From Dongia_A sp964542425 (GTDB lineage Bacteria; Pseudomonadota; Alphaproteobacteria; Dongiales; Dongiaceae): a stretch of 64,000 nt of DNA. How positions within the stretch are numbered: position 1 is the stretch's first letter; the number at the start of each line of letters is the position of its first letter. Positions 36,073 through 44,165 of this stretch are shown one piece after another. The position numbers and the translations under genes are program-made. The stretch spans positions 1 through 64,000 of the forward strand of contig CAZIUB010000044.1 of NCBI GenBank assembly GCA_964542425.1, read 5' to 3'. A model generated the notes under the pieces. That model did no database searches. It was not told where the DNA came from and saw nothing but the letters and a program-made list of their open reading frames with translations.

Positions 36073-36486
36073 TTACGACGGGAGATCCGGCGCGATCAGA
36101 TCGATGGTCGGGAAATAGGTCCGGAATCTGGCTGGATCGCGCGTCAGCAGGCGATGCCCGCGCAAGGCCGCATGGGCGCCGATGAAAAAGTCGGGCAGCG
36201 GTGACCGGCGCGTTCCGCCTCCACGCCGATAGGCGAGATAAACTTTCCCCGCCAGAAAGGCCGCCGGAAACGGCATCGCCTCTCGCTCGAAAAGGGATGG
36301 CGGCAAGGCCTCCTCCAATTCCTCGATCCGGGAAAAACGGACGGAGACCTCGGCATAGATGACGGCGTTGATGACGAGCTTTTCGCGATCCGCCACGTGG
36401 CGGATCGCCGAAATCGACCAGGCACCCCATCGCGGATCCTCCGTCATGACATCGAGAAGCACATTGCTGTCGACTAGACAGCCCAT
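36073..36486 (-). CDS. vapC: VapC-type PIN-domain toxin
   Basis: This is a 137-residue PIN-domain ribonuclease. The four acidic residues can be placed in LVDSNVLLDV (Asp6), YAEVSV, PDFFIGAHA and LTRDPARFRTYF. Its ATG overlaps the TGA of the upstream AbrB-type antitoxin (TGATG), so the pair is translationally coupled. VapC toxins usually cut tRNA or rRNA; the target here is not known. Confidence 0.9.
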   Translation of the reverse strand: MGCLVDSNVLLDVMTEDPRWGAWSISAIRHVADREKLVINAVIYAEVSVRFSRIEELEEALPPSLFEREAMPFPAAFLAGKVYLAYRRGGGTRRSPLPDFFIGAHAALRGHRLLTRDPARFRTYFPTIDLIAPDLPS

Positions 36487-36719
36487 CAGTCTTTCCGCGT
36501 CAGCGCCATGATGGCGTCGGTCGTCATGGCGACGTCGCCGCGGGACTTGAGCGCCGCGATCACTCGCTCGCCCCGGCCCCAGCGCTCCGAAACCGGCTTG
36601 CGCCGGATGCGCACACTGTTTCCGTCAAACTTGAACTCCACTTCCGTATGCGGCAGCAGGCCCGCCCGCTCCCTGATCTCGGCTGGAATGGTGACCTGAC
36701 CCTTGGAGGTGATGCGCAT
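36486..36719 (-). CDS. vapB: AbrB/SpoVT-type antitoxin (VapB)
   Basis: This is a 77-residue antitoxin. The N-terminal swapped-hairpin AbrB domain (MRITSKGQVTIPAEIRERAGL) binds DNA, and the C-terminal tail should block VapC. Twelve bases upstream of the start is a perfect 22-bp palindrome, the probable operator for autorepression. Confidence 0.92.
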   Translation of the reverse strand: MRITSKGQVTIPAEIRERAGLLPHTEVEFKFDGNSVRIRRKPVSERWGRGERVIAALKSRGDVAMTTDAIMALTRKD

Positions 36720-36730
36720 GCGATGTCCTC

Positions 36731-36752
36731 TTACTCTTACATGTAAGAGTAA
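36731..36752. promoter_or_regulatory. Perfect palindromic operator of vapBC
   Basis: A 22-bp uninterrupted palindrome with half-site TTACTCTTACA lies just before the vapB start codon. AbrB-type antitoxins repress their own operon by binding such sites, so this is the likely target of VapB or the VapBC complex. Confidence 0.8.
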
Positions 36753-36805
36753 TACCTAAATGGTGACGATTCAAGCCGGCAAGAAGAAATCCCGGGCCTA
36801 CATCC

Positions 36806-36818
36806 GAATAATTCTAAA
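36806..36818. promoter_or_regulatory. ICE-like Irr box upstream of irr
   Basis: GAATAATTCTAAA, in an AT-rich stretch 43 bp upstream of the irr ATG, resembles the iron control element bound by Irr in Rhizobiales (consensus around AGAATnATTCTAA). This would fit autoregulation. It is a sequence resemblance only. Confidence 0.45.
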
Positions 36819-36860
36819 TTACCCCTTCAAACGCCTTAGAAGTGCGCTAATATCCCGCTC

Positions 36861-37280
36861 ATGTCCGAGCCCAGACCCTATGCTCCGATCGTCCACAAGC
36901 TGCGCGCCGCGCATTTGCGCCCGACGCGCCAGCGCCTGTCGCTCGCGCGGTTGCTGTTCGATTCGGGCGATCGGCACGTGACCGCCGAACAGCTTCACGA
37001 GGAGGCGGTGGTGGCCAAGGTCTCGGTCTCGCTGGCCACGATCTACAACACCCTCCATCAATTCACCGCCGCCGGCTTGTTGCGCGAAGTCGTTATCGAG
37101 CCGGGCCGATCCTATTTCGACACCAATGTGACCGATCATCACCATTTCTATGTCGAGGGCGAAGGCCGGTTGATGGATATTCCAGGCGATCAGGTCGCCT
37201 TGGCCCGAATCCCGGCGCCACCCGAAGGCGCCATCATTCATCGCGTCGATGTCATTGTCCGGTTGCGGAGTCAGTCCTAG
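36861..37280 (+). CDS. irr: Iron-responsive regulator Irr (Fur family)
   Basis: This is a 139-residue Fur-family repressor of the Irr branch. The winged-helix part has LRPTRQRLSLARLLF...VSVSLATIYNTLHQFTAAGLL. The dimerisation part has TDHHHFYVEGEG, the triple-His region that binds heme in Irr; the zinc-binding CxxC pairs of Fur are absent. Irr represses iron-using genes and activates uptake when iron/heme is scarce. It is next to iron-dependent rubrerythrin and Fe-S oxidoreductase genes. Confidence 0.9.
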   Translation: MSEPRPYAPIVHKLRAAHLRPTRQRLSLARLLFDSGDRHVTAEQLHEEAVVAKVSVSLATIYNTLHQFTAAGLLREVVIEPGRSYFDTNVTDHHHFYVEGEGRLMDIPGDQVALARIPAPPEGAIIHRVDVIVRLRSQS

Positions 37281-37330
37281 CGTCATTATTTCAATTGGTT
37301 GAAGTATTTACTGGACTAGTTCTAATTTTC

Positions 37331-37359
37331 TTGACGAGCCATCGTAGACCCCCTATATT
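37331..37359 (+). promoter_or_regulatory. Strong promoter of the rubrerythrin gene
   Basis: TTGACG and TATATT are separated by exactly 17 bases, about 80 bp before the rubrerythrin ATG. TAGTTCTAATTTT, an Irr-box half-site-like sequence, abuts the -35 hexamer, in the right place for repression by Irr (inference). Confidence 0.7.
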
Positions 37360-37439
37360 GCGGATTGACGGCGATCAAAACCGCCGTGGTCGCTGGGCCT
37401 TTTCCTATGGCCGGAAAAACGCAACGAGGGAGATGTGAC

Positions 37440-37859
37440 ATGGCAAATCTCAAGGGGTCGAAGACCGAAGAGAATCTGAAGGCGGCATTTGCCGGCGAAA
37501 GCCAGGCCAACCGGCGCTATCTCTATTTCGCGCAGAAGGCCGACGTCGAGGGCTACAACGACGTGTCGGCGGTGTTCCGCTCGACCGCCGAGGGCGAAAC
37601 CGGCCACGCGCATGGCCATCTTGAATTCCTGGAAACCTGTGGCGATCCGGCGACCGGTTTGCCGATCGGGGCAACTTCGGCCAATCTCAAGGCGGCGATC
37701 GCCGGTGAGACCCACGAATACACCGACATGTATCCCGGCATGGCGCGGACCGCGCGCCAGGAAGGCCTCGAGGAAATCGCCGATTGGTTCGAAACCCTGG
37801 CCAAGGCGGAAAAGTCGCATGCCGGCCGGTTCCTGAAGGCCCTCGACACGCTGGGCTGA
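37440..37859 (+). CDS. Rubrerythrin-family diiron protein
   Basis: This 139-residue protein is a ferritin-like four-helix bundle with the rubrerythrin diiron ligands in LKAAFAGESQANRRYLYFA (about residues 13-31), ETGHAHGHLEF and ETHEYTDMYPGMARTARQEG, and a final EKSHAGRF. The C-terminal rubredoxin domain is missing, so this is the short (erythrin/sulerythrin-like) form, and electrons must come from elsewhere. The adjacent Fe-S oxidoreductase is a candidate donor. Peroxide reduction is the expected role. Confidence 0.92.
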   Translation: MANLKGSKTEENLKAAFAGESQANRRYLYFAQKADVEGYNDVSAVFRSTAEGETGHAHGHLEFLETCGDPATGLPIGATSANLKAAIAGETHEYTDMYPGMARTARQEGLEEIADWFETLAKAEKSHAGRFLKALDTLG

Positions 37860-37939
37860 TTGGTCATGCTCGAACGGCCGCGCGTCGATCAGGGACGCGC
37901 GGCCGGCGATCATTGAATTCCAGATGGATTGGACGCGAC

Positions 37940-39271
37940 ATGCGTGAGGGCAGCCTGGGCGCGCCGGTGCGCCATCCCCTGGATTGGCGCAATCCCGATT
38001 TCACCGACATGGCGAAGATCGAGGCCGAGATGCATCGGGTCTTCGACATCTGCCATAGCTGTCGGCGCTGCTTCAACCTGTGCGAATCCTTCCCCCGGCT
38101 CTTCGATCTGGTGGACAAGTCGCCGAGCGGCGAATTGGATGGCGTCGATCCCAAGGACTACAGCCGAGTAGTCGATGCCTGCACGCTCTGCGACCTCTGC
38201 TTCATGACCAAATGCCCTTACGTGCCGCCCCACGAATGGGCCGTGGATTTCCCGCATCTGATGTTGCGCCACCGGGCGGGGGAATTGAAGGCCGGGCGCG
38301 ATGACAAGATCCATGCGCAACTGACCGAAACCGACCGCAACGGCAAGGCCGCCTCCTTCGCCGCGCCGATCGTCAATTGGGCGAGCGGCAATTCCCTCGC
38401 GCGGGGTGCCTTGGAAGTGGCCGCCGGGATCGATGCTGAAGCCAAGCTCCCGCGCTTCAATGGGGCGACCTTGGTCATGCGCGCCATGGAAAACCCGCCG
38501 AAGGTGAATGAGGGCGCTCCCGCGTTCGGGCGCAAGGCGGTGCTCTATGCCACCTGCTTCTGCAATTACAACAATCCCGAGATCGGCATGGCGGCCCTGG
38601 CCGTGCTAGCCCATAACGGGGTCGCGACCGAGATTCTCTATCCGCGCTGCTGCGGTATGCCGCAACTGGAACGCGGCGACATCGCCCGCGTCGCCGGGCA
38701 TGCGCGCGACGTCGCGGCGGTGCTGCTGGCCTATGTCGATCAAGGTCACGACATCATCGCGCCGGTCCCCTCTTGCGCGCTGATGATGAAGTTCGAATGG
38801 CCGCTGATCCTGCCGGAGGATTCAGAAATAAAACGCTTGGCCGAGGCGACCTTCGATATCTCCGAATACGTGGTCGACATCGCCGGCCACGAGGGCCTGA
38901 CCCCGGGCTTGCGGGAATTGGAGGGCGGAGTGACGCTGCACATCGCCTGCCATGCGCGGGCGCAGAACATGGGCCAGAAGGCAGCCGAGATGTTGCGCCT
39001 CGTTCCGGGCGCCGATCTTCGGGTGATCGAGCGTTGCTCGGGCCATGGCGGCGCCTGGGGGGTGATGAAGGGAAATTTCGACCTCGCGTTGAAAGTGGGC
39101 CGGCCGGTCGCGCGCCAGGCCGTCGAGGCGGCCAAGCGCCACGTGGCCTCGGAATGTCCGTTGGCGGGCGAGCATATCCTCCAGGGCATGGAACGCCTGG
39201 GCGATGGCGTTCACCCAAGCGAGGCGCCCCATCCGATCCAGTTGCTGGCGCGCGCCTATGGGTTCCAATGA
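37940..39271 (+). CDS. GlpC/HdrD-like Fe-S oxidoreductase
   Basis: This 443-residue protein has two N-terminal 4Fe-4S motifs, CHSCRRCFNLC (about 33-43) and CTLCDLCFMTKC (about 77-88). Two CCG-type cysteine-rich regions follow (CFCNYNNPEIG...CCGMPQLERGD and IACHARAQNMGQ...ERCSGHGGAWG), as in GlpC and HdrD. It probably passes electrons between a soluble carrier and rubrerythrin. It is preceded by rubrerythrin (80-bp gap) and overlaps the DUF3501 start by four bases, which argues for one functional unit. Confidence 0.85.
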   Translation: MREGSLGAPVRHPLDWRNPDFTDMAKIEAEMHRVFDICHSCRRCFNLCESFPRLFDLVDKSPSGELDGVDPKDYSRVVDACTLCDLCFMTKCPYVPPHEWAVDFPHLMLRHRAGELKAGRDDKIHAQLTETDRNGKAASFAAPIVNWASGNSLARGALEVAAGIDAEAKLPRFNGATLVMRAMENPPKVNEGAPAFGRKAVLYATCFCNYNNPEIGMAALAVLAHNGVATEILYPRCCGMPQLERGDIARVAGHARDVAAVLLAYVDQGHDIIAPVPSCALMMKFEWPLILPEDSEIKRLAEATFDISEYVVDIAGHEGLTPGLRELEGGVTLHIACHARAQNMGQKAAEMLRLVPGADLRVIERCSGHGGAWGVMKGNFDLALKVGRPVARQAVEAAKRHVASECPLAGEHILQGMERLGDGVHPSEAPHPIQLLARAYGFQ

Positions 39272-39900
39272 AGGAAGGAGCCACGACAATCCCCATGGCC
39301 GATACCGCGACACCTGCTGGGAAGCGCATCACGCCGGCCGATATTCTGCCGGGGGCGGAATATGCCGCGAGGCGCGTGCAATTGCGCCGGGAGATCGTCG
39401 ATCTGAAGCGCCGCCGACGCCTGGAAGTGGGTCCCTCGGCAACCCTGTATTTCGAATGCCATGCCACCATGCTCCAGCAGGTGCAGGAGATGCTGCACAT
39501 CGAGAAGGGAGGGGCGGAGCAATTGCCCGCTGAACTCGCCGCCTACAACCCGCTCATCCCGCAGGGATGCGAATTGGTGGCAACCGTGATGTTCGAGATC
39601 GACGATCCGATCCGGCGCGAGCGATTCCTCGCGCGAATCGGCGGGGTCGAGCACACCCTATTCATCCAAATGGGCGATGAGAAAATCATGGGCCAGGCCG
39701 AGGAAGACCAGAATCGCACCAATGAATCCGGCAAGGCATCCGCGGTGCAATTCGTTCGCTTCGCCTTCACGCCGCGAGAGATCGCGATTTTCCGCGCCGG
39801 AAATGTCCCCGCGATCGTCGGCCTGTCGCACGAGAATTACGCGCACATGGCGGTGATGCCGGAAGCGGTTCGCGAGGAATTGGCCGGCGATTTCGACTGA
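39268..39900 (+). CDS. DUF3501 family protein
   Basis: This is a roughly 210-residue DUF3501 protein: RITPADILPGAEYAARR near the start, then FECHATMLQQVQEMLHIEKGG and NPLIPQGCELVATVMFEIDDP. The family has no known function but recurs with rubrerythrin and the Fe-S oxidoreductase. The ATG at 39268 overlaps the upstream stop; an in-frame ATG at 39295 is an alternative. The good AAGGAAGGAG lies between the two, too far from the second to decide. Confidence 0.85.
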   Translation: MKEGATTIPMADTATPAGKRITPADILPGAEYAARRVQLRREIVDLKRRRRLEVGPSATLYFECHATMLQQVQEMLHIEKGGAEQLPAELAAYNPLIPQGCELVATVMFEIDDPIRRERFLARIGGVEHTLFIQMGDEKIMGQAEEDQNRTNESGKASAVQFVRFAFTPREIAIFRAGNVPAIVGLSHENYAHMAVMPEAVREELAGDFD

Positions 39901-39927
39901 AATCGGCCAAGCGCGGGATCGCTCGCT

Positions 39928-40431
39928 TCAATCGTCCTCGACGATCTCGCCGTCACGCACGCCCCATAGGGCGTCGCGGGTGATCCAGCCGGAAAAATCC
40001 TGGATCTCTATCCGGCACCAGGGACCGATGCCACATTCGCGTAAGCCAGCGATCACTCCGGCTTCGAGATTGGCGATGGGTCTTGAATCCGGTTCGGGCC
40101 TGGCGCGGATTTCCCTCGTCTCGCCCACGATCTGGGCCATGCGCCGGCCCGATAGCAGATTCCGTTGCACCCAGCCGAGCGTTCCGTCGCGATCGCGGAT
40201 GCGCCGCCAATTCTCGAATTCCTGGACGATCTCGACCGGCAATCCCTTGCGCCGATAGACCCACAGGATCGGGTAATCCGTGCCCGGGCCGGCACGCAAA
40301 TTGATTTCGCCGCTGTCCAGCGAGGCAAAGCGCGGCAAGGGCGCCTTGTTCTCCTCAGCCAGGCCCAAATGGGGCGAGAGAGCAATCGCGAGCACCAGGG
40401 CCAACTTTCGAAAAAACCTGATACACGACAC
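39928..40431 (-). CDS. Secreted SH3-domain protein with repeat-derived signal peptide
   Basis: This is a protein of about 167 residues with two bacterial SH3-like domains: INLRAGPGTDYPILWVYRRKGLPVEIVQEFENWRRIRD and a second from about residue 90 ending CGIGPWCRIEIQDFSGWI. Such proteins bind peptidoglycan or other envelope polymers. The first 15 or so residues (SCIRFFRKLALVLAIALS...), i.e. the charged n-region and the start of the hydrophobic core, are encoded by repeat A6. The best start is a GTG at 40431, also in the repeat; no Shine-Dalgarno sequence is visible. A longer frame upstream exists but only reads through the repeat. Confidence 0.75.
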   Translation of the reverse strand: MSCIRFFRKLALVLAIALSPHLGLAEENKAPLPRFASLDSGEINLRAGPGTDYPILWVYRRKGLPVEIVQEFENWRRIRDRDGTLGWVQRNLLSGRRMAQIVGETREIRARPEPDSRPIANLEAGVIAGLRECGIGPWCRIEIQDFSGWITRDALWGVRDGEIVEDD

Positions 40432-40545
40432 ATTCCGAGGCTGCCACGAAAGTTGGCACAGGTTGCCAAGTAGATAGTACCCGCCGACGTGTGCTGGCTG
40501 GATCATTGGGCTCGAATCAGCCAATCCCGCGACGGCGGGTCCTAG
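40396..40545 (+). repeat. Family A repeat, copy A6
   Basis: A 150-bp copy between the divergent SH3 and hydroxyacid dehydrogenase genes. H1 (GCCAACTTTCG / CGAAAGTTGGC) is intact, H2 is GTACCCGCCG / CGGCGGGTCCTAG, and the near partner is weakened to GGCTGG. Its left end is embedded in the SH3 protein reading frame on the other strand. Between 40546 and the next start codon (40791) I see no gene. Confidence 0.92.
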
Positions 40546-40790
40546 CAAGACCAGCCGCGATGTGCGCGCGGCGAATTCGAAACCCATGGCTTGGCGATCC
40601 CGATTCCACCCCTCCGCCTGAAGCCGCGAGGGTAGTGGCGTGCTTAGCGAAACCTTGCCGGCGGGTCAAGATTCGAGGCCGCGCCGGTCCGATCCGCCGC
40701 TTGCTGGACAAGCTCTCGCCAATCCTGGTATGGCAAGGGCCGAGGGCCGGTCGCAACGGCCCCATTGTTCCGCGCCCAGGGGGAAGCCCG

Positions 40791-41774
40791 ATGTCGTCCA
40801 AGCCGCTCGTCATCGTCACCCGGAAATTGCCGGATGCGATCGAGACCCGGATGATGGAGCTGTTCTCGGTCAAACTCAATCTGGACGACCACCCGATGTC
40901 GCAAGGCGAACTCATCGAGGCAGTCAAGGCGGCCGAAATCCTGGTTCCGACCGTCACCGACCGGATCGATGCGGCGATCCTCTCCCAGGCCGGGGAAAGG
41001 CTGCGCCTGATCGCCTCCTTCGGCACCGGCGTCGATCACATCGATTTGGCCAGCGCCCGTCAGCGCGGCATCACCGTCACCAATACGCCGGGTGTCCTCA
41101 CCGAAGACACCGCCGACATGACCATGGCACTCATCCTCGCGGTCGCGCGGCGCATCAGCGAGGGCGAGCGCCTGATGCGCTCCGGCAAGTGGCAGGGCTG
41201 GAGCCCGATGGGCATGCTCGGCCACCGCATCCATGGCAAGCGGTTGGGCATTGTCGGCATGGGCCGGATCGGCCAGGCCTTGGCCCGGCGCGCGCGGGGC
41301 TTCGGCCTCTCGGTCCATTACCACAACCGGCGCCGGGTGCATGCCTCGGTCGAGCAGCAATTGGAGGCGACCTATTGGGAGAGCCTGGACCAGATGCTCT
41401 CGCGCATGGACATCATCTCGGTCAATTGCCCGCACACGCCGGCCACCTATCATCTGCTGTCGGCGCGCAGGCTGAAGCTGTTGCCCAAGCACGCTTTCGT
41501 TGTCAACACCGCGAGGGGCGAGATCATCGACGAGGCGGCGCTCACCCGCATGCTGGAGAAACAGGAAATCGCCGGCGCCGGATTGGACGTGTTCGAGCAC
41601 GAACCGGCCATCAATCCGAAGCTCTTGCGGCTCGATAACGTGGTCCTGTTGCCACACATGAGCTCGGCCACCCTCGAGGGCCGGGTCGACATGGGCGAGA
41701 AGGTCATCGTCAACATCAAGACCTTCGTCGATGGCCATAAGCCGCCCGACCGGGTGATCGAATCGATGCTGTGA
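40791..41774 (+). CDS. D-isomer 2-hydroxyacid dehydrogenase (glyoxylate reductase type)
   Basis: This is a 327-residue NAD(P)-dependent dehydrogenase. The nucleotide-binding domain has LGIVGMGRIGQALARRARGFG (about residues 147-167), and the catalytic Arg, Glu and His are in FVVNTARGEIIDEAAL, FEHEPAIN and LLPHMSSAT. It resembles alphaproteobacterial glyoxylate/hydroxypyruvate reductases (GyaR). The ATG at 40791 is preceded by AGGGGGAAG. The physiological substrate is not certain. Confidence 0.9.
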   Translation: MSSKPLVIVTRKLPDAIETRMMELFSVKLNLDDHPMSQGELIEAVKAAEILVPTVTDRIDAAILSQAGERLRLIASFGTGVDHIDLASARQRGITVTNTPGVLTEDTADMTMALILAVARRISEGERLMRSGKWQGWSPMGMLGHRIHGKRLGIVGMGRIGQALARRARGFGLSVHYHNRRRVHASVEQQLEATYWESLDQMLSRMDIISVNCPHTPATYHLLSARRLKLLPKHAFVVNTARGEIIDEAALTRMLEKQEIAGAGLDVFEHEPAINPKLLRLDNVVLLPHMSSATLEGRVDMGEKVIVNIKTFVDGHKPPDRVIESML

Positions 41775-41794
41775 ACTGGGGCGCGAGGGCGGCG

Positions 41795-42568
41795 CTATCG
41801 CGGGCGCGCCTCGCCGCAGACCGGGCAATCGGGCCGGCGCTTGATCCGGATGGCGCGAAACTCGGTCGACAACCCGTCATAGAGCAGCAATCGCCCACCC
41901 AGACTTTCGCCCAGGCCGAGCAATTCCTTTAGCACTTCGGTTGCCTGCAAGGCGCCGATCGTGCCCGCGACCGCCCCCAGTATGCCGGCCTGTTCGCAGC
42001 GCGGGATGAAATCAGGGTCGGGCTCCTCCGGGAAGACGCAGCGATAGCAGGGAAACTCGGCCCCCTGATGCGCCTTGAAGACACCGATCTGGCCGTCGAA
42101 CCTGAGGAGGGCCGCCGCCACCAACGGGCGCTTTTCGCGATAGCAGATCTCGCTCAAAAGATAGCGGGTGCGGAAATTGTCGGTGCCATCGGCCACCAGA
42201 TCATAGGGGCGCACGAGATCGGCGGCGTTGTTCTCGACCAGGCGAATTGCGTGAACCACCGCCTTCACCTCGGGGTTGAGCCGGCGCACGAAATCAGCGG
42301 CGCTCTCGGCCTTGTTGCGCCCGACATCTTCCAGCCGATGAATGGTCTGGCGCTGAAGGTTGGAGATCTCCACCCGGTCATCATCGACGATGCCGATCGT
42401 GCCTACGCCGGCCGCCGCCAGATACTGGATGAGCGGCGAGCCCAATCCGCCCGCGCCCACCACCAGCACTTTCGATCGCAGCAGCTTGATCTGCCCCTCT
42501 TCGCCGACCTCGTCCAGGACGACGTGGCGGGCATAACGCTCCAATTGGCTGTCGCTGAGTTCGGTCAT
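41795..42568 (-). CDS. moeB: MoeB/ThiF-family adenylyltransferase
   Basis: This 257-residue E1-like enzyme activates the C-terminus of a ubiquitin-like sulfur carrier (MoaD or ThiS). It has the ATP-binding GAGGLGSPLIQYLAAAGVG (about residues 38-56), NLQRQTIH, and two zinc-binding CxxC pairs (FPCYRCVFP and CPVCG). There is no rhodanese domain. It stands near cysK, in line with a role in sulfur transfer, and close to the conserved dut/coaBC block. Confidence 0.9.
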   Translation of the reverse strand: MTELSDSQLERYARHVVLDEVGEEGQIKLLRSKVLVVGAGGLGSPLIQYLAAAGVGTIGIVDDDRVEISNLQRQTIHRLEDVGRNKAESAADFVRRLNPEVKAVVHAIRLVENNAADLVRPYDLVADGTDNFRTRYLLSEICYREKRPLVAAALLRFDGQIGVFKAHQGAEFPCYRCVFPEEPDPDFIPRCEQAGILGAVAGTIGALQATEVLKELLGLGESLGGRLLLYDGLSTEFRAIRIKRRPDCPVCGEARPR

Positions 42569-42618
42569 GATTGCACGGCAATCGTCGTTGTCACTCGTGT
42601 TAGGGACGTTCTCTTATT

Positions 42619-42680
42619 TGTCATTGCCGGGCTTGACCCGGCGATCCATGGATGCAAGGGACCCAAGTCCGGGCATGACA
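42619..42680. repeat. Alphaproteobacterial-type intergenic palindromic repeat
   Basis: TGTCATTGCCGGGCTTGACC ... GTCCGGGCATGACA forms a palindrome with an inner CCGGG/CCCGG hairpin. Elements of this TGTCAT..CCGGG..ATGACA style are common between genes in many alphaproteobacteria. It lies between the moeB start and the cysK stop. Confidence 0.8.
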
Positions 42681-42690
42681 GAAAAATCGA

Positions 42691-43662
42691 TCACTCCAGA
42701 CCCTCGAAGAGCGCGGTCGAAAGATACCGCTCGGCGAAAGATGGCAGGATGACGACGATGCGCTTGCCGTGCATCGCCTTGCGCTGCCCAAGCTCGCAGG
42801 CGGCGGCAAGTGCGGCACCCGAGGAGATGCCCACCGGCAGGCCCTCGATCCTGGCCGCCTTGCGCGCCATGGCAAGCGCCGAGGCGTTGCTGACCGCCAG
42901 AACCTCGTCGATCACCGCGCGATTGAGGATTTCCGGCACGAAGCCAGCACCAATGCCTTGGATCTTGTGCGGGCCAGGTGCCCCTCCGGAAAGAACCGGC
43001 GAATCCTCGGGTTCGACCGCGATCATCTTTAAATGCGGCAGGCGGCCCTTCAAGACCTCGCCCAGACCGGTGATTGTGCCCCCGGTGCCAACGCCAGACA
43101 CGATCGCATCCAGCCGCCCATCACAATCGCGCCAGATCTCCTCGGCGGTGGTTCGGCGGTGGATTTCCGGATTGGCCGGGTTCTTGAATTGCTGGGGGAT
43201 GACTGCGCCCGGAATCTCGCGCAGCAATTCTTCCGCGCGCTGAATCGCCCCGGACATGCCGCGGGCGGAGGGGGTCAGTTCCAACTCGGCGCCGAGAAGG
43301 CGCAGCATCTTGCGCCGTTCCACCGACATGCTCTCTGGCATGGCCAGGATCAGCCGGTAGCCCTTGACCGCGCACACGAAGGCGAGCGCGATCCCGGTAT
43401 TGCCGCTGGTGGGTTCGATGATGGTGGCGCCGGGGCCGATCGCGCCCTCGTCCTCCAGATGCTCGATCATGGCGATGCCGAGGCGATCCTTGACCGAGGA
43501 CAGCGGATTGAAGAATTCGCACTTGCCAAGGAGTTCGGCTCCCACGCCTTCTGCGCGGGCGAGCTTGGCCAGGCGAATGATCGGCGTGGCGCCGATCGTC
43601 TCCAGCAGATTCTCGTAGATGCGACCGCGGAAATGCGGCTCCGTCGCCATCATCTTGTTCAT
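42691..43662 (-). CDS. cysK: Cysteine synthase (O-acetylserine sulfhydrylase)
   Basis: This is a PLP enzyme of 323 residues that makes cysteine from O-acetylserine and sulfide. The PLP lysine is in NPLSSVKDRLG, the substrate loop is PTSGNTGIALA, and the phosphate-binding loop is GVGTGGTITGLGEVLK. The Rrf2 regulator gene lies 41 bases upstream on the same strand, so control of cysK by that regulator is likely. Confidence 0.93.
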   Translation of the reverse strand: MNKMMATEPHFRGRIYENLLETIGATPIIRLAKLARAEGVGAELLGKCEFFNPLSSVKDRLGIAMIEHLEDEGAIGPGATIIEPTSGNTGIALAFVCAVKGYRLILAMPESMSVERRKMLRLLGAELELTPSARGMSGAIQRAEELLREIPGAVIPQQFKNPANPEIHRRTTAEEIWRDCDGRLDAIVSGVGTGGTITGLGEVLKGRLPHLKMIAVEPEDSPVLSGGAPGPHKIQGIGAGFVPEILNRAVIDEVLAVSNASALAMARKAARIEGLPVGISSGAALAAACELGQRKAMHGKRIVVILPSFAERYLSTALFEGLE

Positions 43663-43703
43663 CTATGATCCATTCGTCTCCCGGGCGCAATCGTGGGCAA
43701 GAG

Positions 43704-44159
43704 TCAGATCGAGAAGTCGAGCTTGGCTTCGGTGTCGGCGCGGATGCCGGCCTGCTGGGCGCGCTGGCACAGATCCTCCAGCGTCACCGAATCCAGTTCC
43801 GTCACCATCTTCTTCTGCAAATCTCGCCACAGCGGGCGCACGATCTCCAGCCCGACGCGCGAGCCGCTCGCGGTCTGCACCGGATCTTGATTGCCCTCGA
43901 AGTGGCGCACCGCGCGCACGATCTCGCCCAGGCTGATGCGGCGGCGTTCTCTCGCCAATTGATAGCCGCCCCGAGGCCCGCGATGCCCGGCCAAAACGCC
44001 GCTCCGTACCAAATGCTGCAGCACCTGCTCCAGATAGCGCCGGGGTATGCCCTGGCGCTCGGAAATGTCGCCCGATTGCACCGGGCCGGCGGTGCCGTAA
44101 TAGGCGATGTCGAGAACCGATTCGATGGCAAGAAGCAGGCGCTTGGATGGGTGAAGCAC
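43704..44159 (-). CDS. Rrf2-family regulator lacking Fe-S cysteines (CymR-like)
   Basis: This is a 151-residue Rrf2-family winged-helix protein (LLAIESVLDIAYYG, IPRRYLEQVLQHLVRSGVLAGHRGPRGGYQLAR). The three cysteines that hold the 2Fe-2S cluster in IscR and NsrR are absent; the only Cys is near residue 131. That places it with cluster-free members such as CymR, which controls cysteine metabolism together with CysK. The downstream gene here is cysK. Confidence 0.85.
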   Translation of the reverse strand: MLHPSKRLLLAIESVLDIAYYGTAGPVQSGDISERQGIPRRYLEQVLQHLVRSGVLAGHRGPRGGYQLARERRRISLGEIVRAVRHFEGNQDPVQTASGSRVGLEIVRPLWRDLQKKMVTELDSVTLEDLCQRAQQAGIRADTEAKLDFSI

Positions 44160-44165
44160 GTCTAC

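Noticed and set aside
40432..40587. Upstream extension of the SH3 protein to 219 residues
   Set aside because: The extension is translated repeat sequence and would bury the signal peptide in the middle of the N-terminus.
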